From Bartonella sp. ML70XJBT.G (lineage in GTDB: Bacteria; Pseudomonadota; Alphaproteobacteria; Rhizobiales; Rhizobiaceae), in assembly GCF_028618575.1 (NCBI RefSeq), contig NZ_JAQITA010000001.1:124001-188000 (forward strand): a stretch of 64,000 nt of DNA, written 5' to 3'. The notes under the pieces are model-generated. The model did not search any database. It was given only the letters and a program-made list of their open reading frames with translations, and had not been told where the DNA came from. This document shows positions 9,639 through 19,239 of the stretch, in pieces. Position 1 is the first letter of the stretch. Each line of letters opens with the position of its first letter. A program made the translations under genes and the position numbers.

Positions 9639-10403
9639 TTGGATATAGTCACACTGAGAGATTTTTATGCTTCGGCACTGGGGCTGCGCGTGCAGGCAAC
9701 ATTGTGTGATCAATTAAATTTATGGTGGCCTGATATTACTGATAAACGGGTGATGGGGCTGGGATATGCACTTCCTTACCTTTCTGTGTTGCGTAGACGT
9801 GCACAACACTGTTTTGCTTTTATGCCAGCGTCTCAGGGTGCTGAACCTTGGCCTTGTGCGGAGAAAGTTGCTACAGCACTTGTTTTTGAAGAGGATTTGC
9901 CGCTGCCTGATGCTTCGGTTGATTGTGTTTTATTGGTACATGCACTGGAATATACAGAAAATTCTTTCGAAACACTCAATGAAATATGGCGGATTTTAGC
10001 ACCCAATGGGAGTTTGATTGTTATTGTTCCTAACCGTTCTGGTTTTTGGGCACGCAATACTTCCACACCGTTTGGTTACGGTGAGCCTTATAGTCGACAA
10101 CAGATTGCTCGCCTGTTTGAAAAAACAAATTTTGTTTCTCAGTCCATGCAAGAAATTGTATATTATACACCTTCTTCTGGTTCGATCTCACGGTTCTTTT
10201 CATTTTTTTATGAACCATTTGCCCGCTACCTTTTGCCTTATTTTGGTGGACTTTTGATGTGTCAGGCGCAGAAACGTGTTTATCAAGGTCTGCTTGTACA
10301 GCGTCGTCAATCGCGGCGTGTTTTTATTCCTGCATTATCGCCTCAAGCTTATGAGAGTTCTTCCCATCTCATGCCAAATTCCATCTTACAAAAGCTCCCA
10401 TGA
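9639..10403 (+). CDS. Class I SAM-dependent methyltransferase (type 11-like)
   Basis: A 254-residue protein. The pattern PLPDASVDCVLLVHALEY followed by LNEIWRILAPNGSLIVIVPN is the post-motif II/III region of UbiE/type-11 methyltransferases. The motif I glycine loop is weak (VMGLGYALPYLSVL), which is common in this alphaproteobacterial subfamily. The substrate is unknown. The start is a TTG at 9639, because the nearby ATG 9631 is in another frame, so the N-terminus is uncertain. A 254-bp spacer without features precedes it. Confidence 0.72.
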   Translation: MDIVTLRDFYASALGLRVQATLCDQLNLWWPDITDKRVMGLGYALPYLSVLRRRAQHCFAFMPASQGAEPWPCAEKVATALVFEEDLPLPDASVDCVLLVHALEYTENSFETLNEIWRILAPNGSLIVIVPNRSGFWARNTSTPFGYGEPYSRQQIARLFEKTNFVSQSMQEIVYYTPSSGSISRFFSFFYEPFARYLLPYFGGLLMCQAQKRVYQGLLVQRRQSRRVFIPALSPQAYESSSHLMPNSILQKLP

Positions 10404-10435
10404 AAGTTATCATGTAAAATTCCATTGAGTATATC

Positions 10436-10600
10436 GCCTTTAACTGCTGCAAGGTATAAATGAGCATGATCATGCTCATTTTCAGTTTTTTATGTTGTGA
10501 TGTTTTTTGCATTGAGACAGTTTATGAGTGCACATAAAGCCTAGTCTCAAACGGCTTTTATCTTTGCACAAATTCTTTTTTTTATGGGCAAAAAAACAGC
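10436..10600 (+). repeat. Interspersed element, copy B (5' part clearest)
   Basis: It begins with ctgcaaggtataaat, identical to copy A. It continues with looser matches (atgttgtgatgttttt against atgttgcgacagctttt; cggcttttatc against aggcttttatc) in the same order and spacing. Similarity beyond about 10600 is too weak to claim, though the AT-rich sequence to 10740 may be the eroded remainder. The gap 10404-10789 between two genes holds nothing else that I recognise. Confidence 0.45.
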
Positions 10601-10789
10601 TTTTATTTAGATTCATCATAAGATGATTTGTTGTGAGAGCGCTTATCCTGTTTAGGCTGCCATTTAAGTTAAAAATGGTAAATTAGCTTTAAAATTAAAA
10701 TATTATCATTAAATCTCAACTATATTTTATTGCAGAGAAAAATTGAGAGCATCAAAATCATGTTTGAAGAAGTTTATGTTAAAAAGGTG

Positions 10790-11473
10790 TTAAAGGTTTA
10801 AACGATAGCCATTTGGATCGGTAATAAGAATTTGTGCGTTGGAAGGGTCTTTTTCGATTTTTTGGCGTAAACGATAGATATGGGTCTCTAAGGTATGGGT
10901 GACAATATTTTCATTATAACCCCAAATTTTTTCTAACAGTGTTTCACGGTTTACGATTTGGTCATTGGTATGATAGAGGTATTTAAGAATAGCGGCTTCT
11001 TTTTCTGTAAGACGAATTTCATTGTTGTGTTGATCAATGAGGAGTTTTTGTCCAGGTTTAAAAATATAAGGACCAATGCGAAAAGTTGTATCGTCACTTT
11101 GCTGATATTGGCGCAATTGGGCGCGAATGCGTGCTAATAAAACTGCAAAACGAAAAGGTTTTTTTACATAATCATTAGCGCCTGTTTCAAGATCTAATAG
11201 AGTATCGCAGTCTGTATCATGATTTGTAATCATGATAATGGGAGCGCGAAATCCTTGGATGCGTAATTTTTTGACTGCTTTACGGCCGTCAAGATCAGAT
11301 AGCTCAAGTCCAAAAATAGCCAGATCAACATTTCTCTCTTGGGTTATTGTTATTCCTGCTTGAGCTGTTTTTGCTTGGAAGACTACAAATTCCTTATGCA
11401 TTTGCAATTGTTCTACCAAAATAGGGCGCAGATCATTATCTTCTTCAACAATTAAGAGGGTATAGCGATTCAT
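10790..11473 (-). CDS. OmpR-family response regulator (CenR-like) with Gly at the phospho-acceptor site
   Basis: 227 residues: a receiver domain at about 1-120 and an OmpR-type winged helix at about 130-227 (LTEKEAAILKYL, THTLETHIYRLRQKIE). Sequence blocks such as EQLQMHKEF, GANDYVKKPFRFAVLLARIRAQLRQ and the C-terminal DPNGYRL resemble the alphaproteobacterial CenR/OtpR envelope regulators, as far as I recall that family. The receiver keeps the acidic pocket (E10, E11, D12), Thr83 and Lys105. The position expected to hold the phosphorylated Asp reads Gly55 (DLAIFGLEL). No histidine kinase gene is adjacent. Confidence 0.85.
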   Translation of the reverse strand: MNRYTLLIVEEDNDLRPILVEQLQMHKEFVVFQAKTAQAGITITQERNVDLAIFGLELSDLDGRKAVKKLRIQGFRAPIIMITNHDTDCDTLLDLETGANDYVKKPFRFAVLLARIRAQLRQYQQSDDTTFRIGPYIFKPGQKLLIDQHNNEIRLTEKEAAILKYLYHTNDQIVNRETLLEKIWGYNENIVTHTLETHIYRLRQKIEKDPSNAQILITDPNGYRLNL

Positions 11474-12072
11474 TTTTGTTCCTTATAAGATATGTTGATG
11501 CACCGATTGATAGAGAGTAGTTTCATGAAAAATGAGATTGCATGCAAGGAAAATTGAAAAAGAAAGCCTCTAAAAAAAGAACTTTTATTTGCTCTCTGGT
11601 CGTTTTCTGAAAAATCAGTCATTGTGCGCGAGGTATGTTGTGCTTTGGGGCTGGCTGGTATTTCTGCTTTTAGCATGAAGGAGATAGGGCAACACTTTAG
11701 CACATATGCGTTGTTTGAGTGGATTTTGTGGCAAATCTTATGGTTTTTTACACGCTCTGTTTTGCCTTTTCACTGTCTTTGCAAGATGGTTGGTGCGATG
11801 CCAGTGATGACGCAAATGATAATCGTTTGATACGTCTTTCTTATGGAACAGTGCTGAAAAAATGTATCGTGAGGAGGGGCTTTATAAGATTGTCTTGATT
11901 TTTGATTGGAGAATGAAAAATGGTAAGAGGAAATGCCCTATTTATGCATTGAGCATGAGAAAATTATGTACCTAAAGAAGGATGTATTACATTTGCACGG
12001 TGATTATGGAATATCTCTTGCCTCATATGAATCGGCGGTCAGAGATTATTGTGTTAAGATGAGAGCATTTCT
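11474..12072. other. 599-bp stretch without a recognised gene
   Basis: It lies between two minus-strand genes and should hold the promoter of the response regulator at its left end. Short frames exist on both strands, but none has a recognisable domain, a good ribosome site or coding-like composition. It may be a remnant of a lost gene; I cannot name it. Confidence 0.4.
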
Positions 12073-12489
12073 TTATTTTAGGTTGCCCATAAAACAAACT
12101 TCTTTCCATTCCTCTTCTGTTACGGGTTGTACTGATAAGCGACTGGCTTTGACCAATACCATATTTTTCAGTTTAGGGTTTGCTTTAATTTGTTTTAATG
12201 AAACAGGGGTTGGCATATCACAAACGGCACGGATATCGACACATTCCCAGCGTGGGTCAGAAGTCGTAGAATCAGGATGTGCTTCCGCACATACTTCTAC
12301 AATACCTACAATTTCTAGCCCTTTATTGGAATGATAAAAAAAGCCTTTATCGCCATATTTCATGGCACGCATATTGTTACGAGCTTGATAATTGCGAACA
12401 CCGTCCCATTGTTCACCATCAGTGCCTTTTTGCTTCTGCATGTCCCATGACCATTTATGAGGTTCAGATTTAAAAAGCCAATAAGCCAT
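12073..12489 (-). CDS. EVE-domain protein
   Basis: 138 residues forming a single EVE domain (PUA-like fold): it begins AYWLFKSEPHKWSWD, then WDGVRNYQARNNMRAMKYGDKGFFYHS and GIVEVCAEAHPD. These blocks match the bacterial homologues of thymocyte nuclear protein 1. EVE domains are thought to bind modified bases in nucleic acids; the cellular role in these bacteria is unknown. An aaggagaacgc ribosome site precedes the ATG at 12489. tsaD is further along on the same strand, as in related genomes. Confidence 0.88.
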   Translation of the reverse strand: MAYWLFKSEPHKWSWDMQKQKGTDGEQWDGVRNYQARNNMRAMKYGDKGFFYHSNKGLEIVGIVEVCAEAHPDSTTSDPRWECVDIRAVCDMPTPVSLKQIKANPKLKNMVLVKASRLSVQPVTEEEWKEVCFMGNLK

Positions 12490-12952
12490 GCGTTCTCCTT
12501 TTCATGGATTGTGAATATTTTAGATATCATACGTATTTTATATGCACTTATATAGCACTGCAAAGTACAAGCATTTCATTTAAAATGAAGTAAAGAGTAC
12601 AGATTATCAATTTTTTTCTTCATTTTTCAGAGAGAATAAAATTGTTGTATTATCATGCGTTATCTTTTTATTCATGTTTCATGAAAATGCGTGAAACTAT
12701 CTTGTCTTTTATTTAATGGTTAGGAGAAAAATATGCGTGTGGATCAAAGCTTAAGTTTAAAGTACATCATTAAGCCTAAGTACAGTTATTTTTTAAATGT
12801 CAAAATAATCTATGATTGGGTTGTTTTGAAAAAGTTGTATAGAAAAATTGTGTCTTAGAAGTTTCAAATGGCAAAGGTCAGAATAATTGGGATGAAATGT
12901 TCCATACAGTCATTCATATTGTACTTTGTGGAGAGCATAAAAATTCATTTTG
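12490..12952. other. 463-bp stretch without a recognised gene
   Basis: AT-rich sequence between the EVE gene start and the tsaD 3' end. A short frame begins at 12868 but runs antisense into tsaD and resembles nothing. No convincing hairpin terminator was seen for tsaD. Confidence 0.4.
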
Positions 12953-14047
12953 TTAGGCTTTTGTTCCACGGCGTCCCATTCCGATTAAAGGAGCAGATTT
13001 TTCATCTAATGGCCAGCGTGAGCGAGGGGCAAGATCAAGAGGGCTTGTTTCTCCCCTAGCGAGCTTTTGGGCACCAGCAAAAGCAATCATTGCCGCGTTA
13101 TCGGTACATAAGGAAAGAGGGGGTGCTATAAATTCAAAACCATGTTGATGTGCAAGCTCTTGCAATGTTGATCGAATGGCTTGGTTGGCGGCAACACCAC
13201 CTGCAACAACTAAAGCAGGAGGACGTTGTCCTTTCTCATGAGAGAAAGGATATTGGTGGATAAAGTGTTGTAGAGCTAAATGAACGCGATCATGCACTGT
13301 ATCGGTAACGGCTGCTTGAAAGCTCGCGGCAATGTCTGCAACATCGCTTTCTGTAAGAGGCGCCATGGCTGTTGCTGCTTGCCGAACAGCGGTTTTAAGA
13401 CCTGAAAAAGAGAAATCTAATCTTTTTTCACCTTTTAAAGGTCGTGGAAGAGGGATACGATTTTTATCTCCCAATAAAGCGGCTTTTTCAAGTGCTGGAC
13501 CACCAGGATAAGGAAGGCCTAAGAGTTTTGCTGTTTTATCAAAAGCTTCTCCCAAGGCATCGTCAATGGTGGTTCCTAAACGCTGGTAGTTGCCTACATC
13601 GTGAACAAGGATTGTTTGTGTATGACCACCTGAGACCAACAGCAATAAATAAGGGAAATGGACATTATGCGTTAACACGGCTGTCAAGGCATGACCTTCT
13701 AAATGATTGACAGCAATAAAAGGCTTTCCCGTGGCAAGAGAGAGTGCTTTTGCGCTCATAACGCCTACCAATAGTCCTCCTATGAGACCTGGACCACTGG
13801 TGGCTGCAATGGCATCAATATCTTTCAATTTTGTGTTTGCGTCTGTGAGTGCTTTTAGAATTAAACTATCGAGAATTTCAACATGGGCACGGGCGGCAAT
13901 TTCAGGGACAACACCGCCATAGGGTGCATGATGATCAATTTGGCTCCAAACAATATTGGAAAGAATTCTACTGTTTCCTTCATTGTTGTATTCAACAACA
14001 GCAGCAGCAGTTTCATCGCAACTTGTTTCTATTCCTAACAGGCGCAT
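12953..14047 (-). CDS. tsaD: tRNA N6-adenosine threonylcarbamoyltransferase
   Basis: 364 residues of the Kae1/TsaD/Gcp ASKHA family. The N-terminal [15 protein letters not shown], the metal-binding NHLEGH histidines at about residues 115-119, [10 protein letters not shown], and the C-terminal [12 protein letters not shown] are all present. With TsaB, TsaC and TsaE it makes t6A at position 37 of ANN-decoding tRNAs. The ATG at 14047 is preferred to a TTG three codons upstream because it has an agaagg site at suitable distance and matches the family start. Confidence 0.95.
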   Translation of the reverse strand: MRLLGIETSCDETAAAVVEYNNEGNSRILSNIVWSQIDHHAPYGGVVPEIAARAHVEILDSLILKALTDANTKLKDIDAIAATSGPGLIGGLLVGVMSAKALSLATGKPFIAVNHLEGHALTAVLTHNVHFPYLLLLVSGGHTQTILVHDVGNYQRLGTTIDDALGEAFDKTAKLLGLPYPGGPALEKAALLGDKNRIPLPRPLKGEKRLDFSFSGLKTAVRQAATAMAPLTESDVADIAASFQAAVTDTVHDRVHLALQHFIHQYPFSHEKGQRPPALVVAGGVAANQAIRSTLQELAHQHGFEFIAPPLSLCTDNAAMIAFAGAQKLARGETSPLDLAPRSRWPLDEKSAPLIGMGRRGTKA

Positions 14048-14398
14048 TTTAAACAAAACCTTCTGTTAAAGTTTCTTTTCTTTTGTGGGTATCACGGACA
14101 GGAAAAGATGCAAAGAACTTCTCATGCAATTATTTTCTCTCTAAAAATGCGTTTAAATGCATTCCTTTTAAATATAATGGGTTTGTTAATTCAAAATGAA
14201 GCTGTGTTTTCAGTATAACATAATGATATGTTTCCAAAATAGTATTCATTAAACTTTATAAGGTTCACGGTTTTCCTAAAAATACAGTGTTAAAAATTTC
14301 GGTGAAGTTATACTCTTTAGTAAAAATGGTTTGAAATAAACAATGCTCTTTGAGAAATTCTTCGTTTTTTAAAGCTTTTTTCATTTTGTTATTTTATC
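14048..14398. other. Intergenic region where hemC/hemD sit in related genomes
   Basis: In many Rhizobiales tsaD is divergent to hemC-hemD-hemX-hemY. Here the 351 bp between tsaD and the hemX-like gene has no coding frame and no recognisable hemC or hemD remnant. It is AT-rich and must contain two divergent promoters. Confidence 0.55.
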
Positions 14399-15619
14399 AT
14401 GAGAGAAGAGTGTGCACAAAAAGTGATTAAAATGGTAGATTCTTCAAAACCAAAAACGAAACCACATTATGCTGGGACGCGCCGTAAAACGCCAGTGATT
14501 GAACATGAAAATGTGGATCATCATTCAGAACAAAGAACACAAAATCCAGCAGAATTGGATGCTATGGAGAAACAAAGTGAAAAGCATGAGCAGAAACAGT
14601 GCATGTCTTATATGACTTGGCTTTATTTGCTTATTTCAGGAATTTTGGGTGGTCTTATCGCTTCGGGGGTTTTGATTGGTCTGCAGTGGAAAGGTGTACT
14701 CCCTTCTTCTATTGTAGAAAAAAATGCTGGGGTAGAAAAAGTTTTACAAATTGCTGAAAGTGCAAAAAGTCAAGGTGAGGAAACACACAAGCAATTAGAG
14801 CATGTGCTCCAAGAAATTAATACATTGAAAGCAGAATTTGCTGCTTTTTCATCACAACATATAGAAACAATTCAAAATGATGGAGCATCACAAGAAGAAA
14901 ACAAAAAAGCTTTTATTGCTTTAGAGCAAAAAGTAAATAATCTTGAAAAATCTGTGCAAGCTTTTGTGGAGGGCTCAAAAGAAACAGAAGCGGCTTTGTC
15001 CGTTGGACAAAGCAATGCAAGTGCTCTTGCTGCCTTAAAGCAACGATTAGAAACTATGCAAGAAGAGATTGCTGCTACAAAGAGTGAGAAAAAAGAAATC
15101 AATACGGCACTCTTTACTGCCATCAGTTCCCTAAAAAATGCCATAGAGCGTGGTGGATCCTATAGTGATGAATTAAAGCTGTTACAACAATTATCGCCTT
15201 CGATTGATGGACTGGATTTGTTGCAAAAGACAGCGGCTGTAGGTCTTCCAAGTTCAGCTCAACTTTCAAGTGATTTTGCTCGTATTGCAGATAGCATCGT
15301 TGCTACACAAAAAAATGTTGCATCAGATGCCGGTTTTTTTGAACGGATTTTAGCATGGATAAAAGGTCTTATTGTTTCGCGTCCGATTGGAAATGTTGAA
15401 GGTATGACAGTGGGAGCAATTGCGGCGCGAATGGAAGTTGCCATTCAAAGGGGTGATTATGAAAAGGCTTTGAGCGAATGGCAAACATTGCCTCAAAATG
15501 CAAAAGATGTTTCGCTGGATTTTGTGCAGCAGCTTGAAACACATATTGCTGTTCATCAGTTGCTTCAGAAATTGTTGATATCTGTGCAACAAGGATCTTT
15601 TAAGGCAACAAAGATGTAA
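14399..15619 (+). CDS. HemX-like / mitofilin-related membrane protein (COG4223 type)
   Basis: 406 residues: a charged cytoplasmic N-terminus of about 80 residues, a single membrane segment (LYLLISGILGGLIASGVLIGL), then a long coiled-coil periplasmic part, and a C-terminal helical block (GMTVGAIAARMEVAIQRGDYEKALSEWQTLP). That block is typical of alphaproteobacterial mitofilin/Mic60-like proteins, which lie in the hem operon. Alphaproteobacterial Mic60 relatives shape intracytoplasmic membranes; in this organism the role is inferred only. The ATG at 14399 keeps a long N-terminus; a second ATG at 14432 is possible. Confidence 0.75.
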   Translation: MREECAQKVIKMVDSSKPKTKPHYAGTRRKTPVIEHENVDHHSEQRTQNPAELDAMEKQSEKHEQKQCMSYMTWLYLLISGILGGLIASGVLIGLQWKGVLPSSIVEKNAGVEKVLQIAESAKSQGEETHKQLEHVLQEINTLKAEFAAFSSQHIETIQNDGASQEENKKAFIALEQKVNNLEKSVQAFVEGSKETEAALSVGQSNASALAALKQRLETMQEEIAATKSEKKEINTALFTAISSLKNAIERGGSYSDELKLLQQLSPSIDGLDLLQKTAAVGLPSSAQLSSDFARIADSIVATQKNVASDAGFFERILAWIKGLIVSRPIGNVEGMTVGAIAARMEVAIQRGDYEKALSEWQTLPQNAKDVSLDFVQQLETHIAVHQLLQKLLISVQQGSFKATKM

Positions 15620-15630
15620 ATAGGCCTCAA

Positions 15631-17193
15631 ATGATACGTATTTTTGTTTATAGTTTTGTTGTATGTGCGCTTGGTCTCGTGTTCGGGTGGGTTGCTAATC
15701 ACAATGGTGTTGTGGTCCTCACATTTTTGCATTTTCGCTTCTCTGCTTCATTACTTACAGTACTAAGCGTGCTTATTTTGTTTTTTGGAATTTTAGCGCT
15801 TGTATGGTGGTTTTTTTCTTTCCTTTTTTCTGTCCCCAATGCTGTTTCCAATTACTTCTATAAACGCCATAAAAAGCGTGGTTATGAAGCTCTTTCACAA
15901 GGGATTTTGGCAGTTTTTTCAGGCGATGGTGTGTTAGCGCAACAAATGGAAGCTCGCGTTAACAAATATCTTGCCGGTAAAGATGAGCCGTTAGTAAAAC
16001 TTTTACAAGCGCAAACTTTGTCGTTGCAAAATAATTCTGCCGACGCCATTCCTCTTTATGAGGAAATGAGAAAAGAAACTCCAACAAAACTAGCAGGGCT
16101 TTACGGTTTGTTTCGCGAAGCCATAAAGAATAAAGCTTATGAAGCAGCACAACAATATGCACAAGAGGCGTTGGCTTTATCACCAGCACTTTTATGGGCA
16201 CATCAAACGGTGCTTGATCAGCTTAGTACAAGTGGACAATGGGACAAAGCTCTTACTATTTTTGAAGGCGCGCAAAAAGCTTTACCGCGTGCAATCCGTT
16301 TGACTACCGAGCGTCAACATATACAGGCTTTGTTGCTTTGTGGGCAGGCGCTTCATCTGTTTGACATACATCCAGTACAAGCACGTACCGCTATTTTGAA
16401 AGCACATAAATTGGAACCTGATTTTGTTCCCATAACAGTTATTGCTGCTGATATTCTTTATAAGCTCAATGAAACGCGTAAAGCCGATAAGATGATTATA
16501 ACGGCTTGGCAGAAAGAACCTCATCCTGATTTGAGTGCGCTTTATCTTGAAAGAGAAGAAGGAGCCGTTGGACGATTAAAAAAAGCTCAGACACTCGCTT
16601 CTTATCATAAAGACACATTTGAAGCGGCTTTTCTTATTGCTAAAGCTGCTTTGGATGCTGGTGAAACAGTATTGGCAAGACAACAGGCACAAAAAGCGCT
16701 CCAGTATCATCAGCGGGAAAGTGTTTATTTATTGTTAGCGGATATTGAAGAAGCACAGGGGAATAATCAGGCTGCAGTGCGTCAATGGCTTTCTTTAGCA
16801 CTTCGTGCTGAACGTGATCCGGTGTGGATGTGTGATGGCACTATTTTTTCCTCTTGGTCAGTGGTTTCTCCCATAACTGGGCGTTTGGGCTGTTTTGAAT
16901 GGAAAGCACCCCCCCGTATGACTCCCTTCACATTAGAGGCTGCCAATATTATGCCTAAAAAACAAGATAGAGAAGATATTGTAGGCGAAAGAGCTCGTGT
17001 TGAAGAAGAGACGCTTGAAAAATTACCTGCGCGAGAGGATTCTTTGTTGCATAATGTACAGGTAGAGAAACAAGATATAAAAGAGCAAGATGTCAAAACA
17101 TTTAATCAAACCCATTTAAATGTTGATGATCCGGGGGTAAAAACAGAAGAAGAGGGGACATCTTTATCAAGAAAAAAGTTTCGTTTATTTTAA
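15631..17193 (+). CDS. hemY: HemY-like TPR membrane protein
   Basis: 520 residues: two N-terminal hydrophobic segments (residues about 1-22 and 38-65), followed by the HemY_N block with HKKRGYEALSQGILAVFSGD and a series of TPR-like helical pairs to about residue 400. The tail is acidic and low in complexity. HemY proteins are named for linkage with late heme genes and are not heme enzymes themselves. The gene lies 11 bp after the mitofilin-like gene, so it is probably one operon. The poly-C in the codons near 16910 is intact in frame. Confidence 0.82.
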   Translation: MIRIFVYSFVVCALGLVFGWVANHNGVVVLTFLHFRFSASLLTVLSVLILFFGILALVWWFFSFLFSVPNAVSNYFYKRHKKRGYEALSQGILAVFSGDGVLAQQMEARVNKYLAGKDEPLVKLLQAQTLSLQNNSADAIPLYEEMRKETPTKLAGLYGLFREAIKNKAYEAAQQYAQEALALSPALLWAHQTVLDQLSTSGQWDKALTIFEGAQKALPRAIRLTTERQHIQALLLCGQALHLFDIHPVQARTAILKAHKLEPDFVPITVIAADILYKLNETRKADKMIITAWQKEPHPDLSALYLEREEGAVGRLKKAQTLASYHKDTFEAAFLIAKAALDAGETVLARQQAQKALQYHQRESVYLLLADIEEAQGNNQAAVRQWLSLALRAERDPVWMCDGTIFSSWSVVSPITGRLGCFEWKAPPRMTPFTLEAANIMPKKQDREDIVGERARVEEETLEKLPAREDSLLHNVQVEKQDIKEQDVKTFNQTHLNVDDPGVKTEEEGTSLSRKKFRLF

Positions 17194-17288
17194 AAAGTAG
17201 AGTTATAGTGAATATCGTTCGCAAAAATTGTTCTTATGTGTTTAAAAAATGAAATTTTACTTGGTTTGTAGAAGTGATTGGTTAAAAA

Positions 17289-18041
17289 ATGTTTTTAGGT
17301 CAAAGGTGTGTTGGTAAGAAGCAAGGAAAGAGCAAACCAAGGATCGCGGTCGTTATTCATCGTCGGTCTACATATACGGGTCGTTTGGGAAAATTTTTGC
17401 AACAAAGTGGTTTTGTTCTTGATATTTATCAACCTATTTTTGGACAGAAGCTCCCCGATACATTGCAGCATTATGCTGGTGTCGTCATTTTAGGGGGACC
17501 AATGAGTGTGAATGACAGGGATGCTTATATTGGTGAGGAAATTGATTGGATTTCTTTATCACTAAAAGAGAATAAACCTTTTTTAGGTATTTGTCTTGGA
17601 GCACAAATGTTAGCGCGAAATCTGGGTGGATCTGTTTGTACAAGAAGTGATGGCATCGTTGAAGTGGGATGGTACCCACTGGAGGCAACCTTACAAGGAA
17701 AAGCAGTGATGAATTGGCCGGAAATGGTGTATCATTTTCATGATGAAGGGATTTATGATTTACCTAAAGAGGTAGAGCTTTTGGCAACAGGTCATACATA
17801 TCCTACACAAGCTTTCCGTTATGGAGAAAATGCATGGGGTCTACAATTTCATGCTGAATTCACACGTGCAATGATGCGGCGCTTGGTCGTGCGTTCGGCA
17901 TACAAATTAACGGAAAAAGGAGCTCAACCTGCTGCTGTGCATTTGCAAGGTCGTTTAATCTATGATCAGGCTTTAAGCAAATGGTTTGAAAATGCATTGC
18001 ACAAAATCTTTGTATATCCGTCATATATGCATGAGAGTTAA
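17289..18041 (+). CDS. Class I glutamine amidotransferase (GMP synthase-like)
   Basis: 250 residues forming one class I glutamine amidotransferase domain. GGPMSVND precedes the nucleophile elbow FLGICLGAQMLA (catalytic Cys), and WGLQFHAEF carries the catalytic His, with Glu two residues on. No synthetase domain is fused, so the acceptor of the ammonia or the true substrate (for example a gamma-glutamyl amine) is unknown. The start may be later than ATG 17289, since the domain begins at about residue 18. Confidence 0.85.
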   Translation: MFLGQRCVGKKQGKSKPRIAVVIHRRSTYTGRLGKFLQQSGFVLDIYQPIFGQKLPDTLQHYAGVVILGGPMSVNDRDAYIGEEIDWISLSLKENKPFLGICLGAQMLARNLGGSVCTRSDGIVEVGWYPLEATLQGKAVMNWPEMVYHFHDEGIYDLPKEVELLATGHTYPTQAFRYGENAWGLQFHAEFTRAMMRRLVVRSAYKLTEKGAQPAAVHLQGRLIYDQALSKWFENALHKIFVYPSYMHES

Positions 18042-18085
18042 GAAGTTTTTATCATTATGGGATAAGGAAAGTTTTTATTTTGTCT

Positions 18086-19239
18086 ATGTTCTCTCCATTG
18101 AAATCAATACGAAAAAGTTCTTTTTTAGGCTATTTATTTTGTGGGCTATGCTGTTTTGTGCTGATATTCACTTATAGCTCGCTCTGGTTTTTTTTTCACG
18201 TAAAATAGAGAACTATGTAGCCTATCTCCTCGAAAAGGCTTCTGTCCATGATATGACGGTTGTGTGCGAGCATCTCAGCAAGAGTGGGTATCCGTTACGT
18301 ATTGGTGTTACTTGTGATCAATTTCAGTTTGCTTGGCCTTTGCACGGGCTTTCCTTATCAACGGAGGATTTGACGGTTGGTGCACCAATTTATGCTCCCC
18401 ATTGGGTCGAATTTAATGTTCATTCTCCTGCATTCATTGTTTTTGCTGGAAAGACTCCACTTGTATCACAGTGGCGCAATTTGATCATTGAAACAGAACC
18501 TTATTGGAAAACGGGTAAAACATTTAAACTGATGGCTGAAGGGCTTGAAATTTCTACTATTTCTTCATCTCTTGAGGATCAGAAAGTTCAAGAAAAATTG
18601 GAATCACAGACGAAAAACAAAAAAGGAATACAGGAAAATGTTGGTGATCAAGTATTTTTAGAAGATTCGTCAGATGTGATTGTGCCTGTCTTAGAACAAG
18701 AAAATGTGTCTCCAAAAATAACGACAGAATTTTTACGACTTGATTTGAAAGATGAGAAAAATCATTTATCGGGGCATCTTACTTTTGATGATTTTGATCC
18801 TTCCATGTTTTTTGCTTCTTACTTGGGGGATGTTCCTAAAATTGATGGCAATTTAAAATGGATTTTCAATGATGTACCTCATGTGTTTGAAAATGGAGGA
18901 GGCAGTTGGAAACAGCGCTTGTATGGGAAAAGTGGACTTTTAAAGCAGGGTGAATTGGTTTTTCATACAGGTGGTATATTACGTGTCAGTGGGCCTTTTT
19001 CTTTTGATGATGAAGGATATTTAACAGCAAAATTTGATCTTGTCTTGGTGAAGCATATGGAGCTTCTTACGACTATGCAGCGCTTGTTTCCTGAGCAAGC
19101 TAACAATCTACAAGCTTTATTTTTTGTTTTGGGTGCTATGCCTAAAAATGCCGATGGCTACCCTATTATCCCTTTGCGGGTTTATCATGGCTGGGTCAAA
19201 TTAGGTTTTTTAAAACTTGGTCGTCTTACAGCGCTTTGA
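18086..19239 (+). pseudogene. DUF2125-family protein gene with a frameshift in a poly-T tract
   Basis: From ATG 18086 a signal-anchor-like N-terminus is encoded (LFCGLCCFVLIFTYSSLWFF). After a run of nine T at 18188-18196 this frame hits a stop at about 18203. The frame that continues the protein (IENYVAYLLEKA, then SGYPLRIGVTCDQF, to KLGFLKLGRLTAL) is one base off; a tenth T would join them. DUF2125 proteins are exported alphaproteobacterial proteins of unknown function. The C-terminal part from 18253 is open for 328 codons. It could be a true frameshift, a slippage site or a base-calling error. Confidence 0.75.

Noticed and set aside
11624-11830. 68-codon frame between the response regulator and EVE gene
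   Set aside because: No domain, no ribosome site; composition unlike neighbours. Left as unassigned intergenic sequence.
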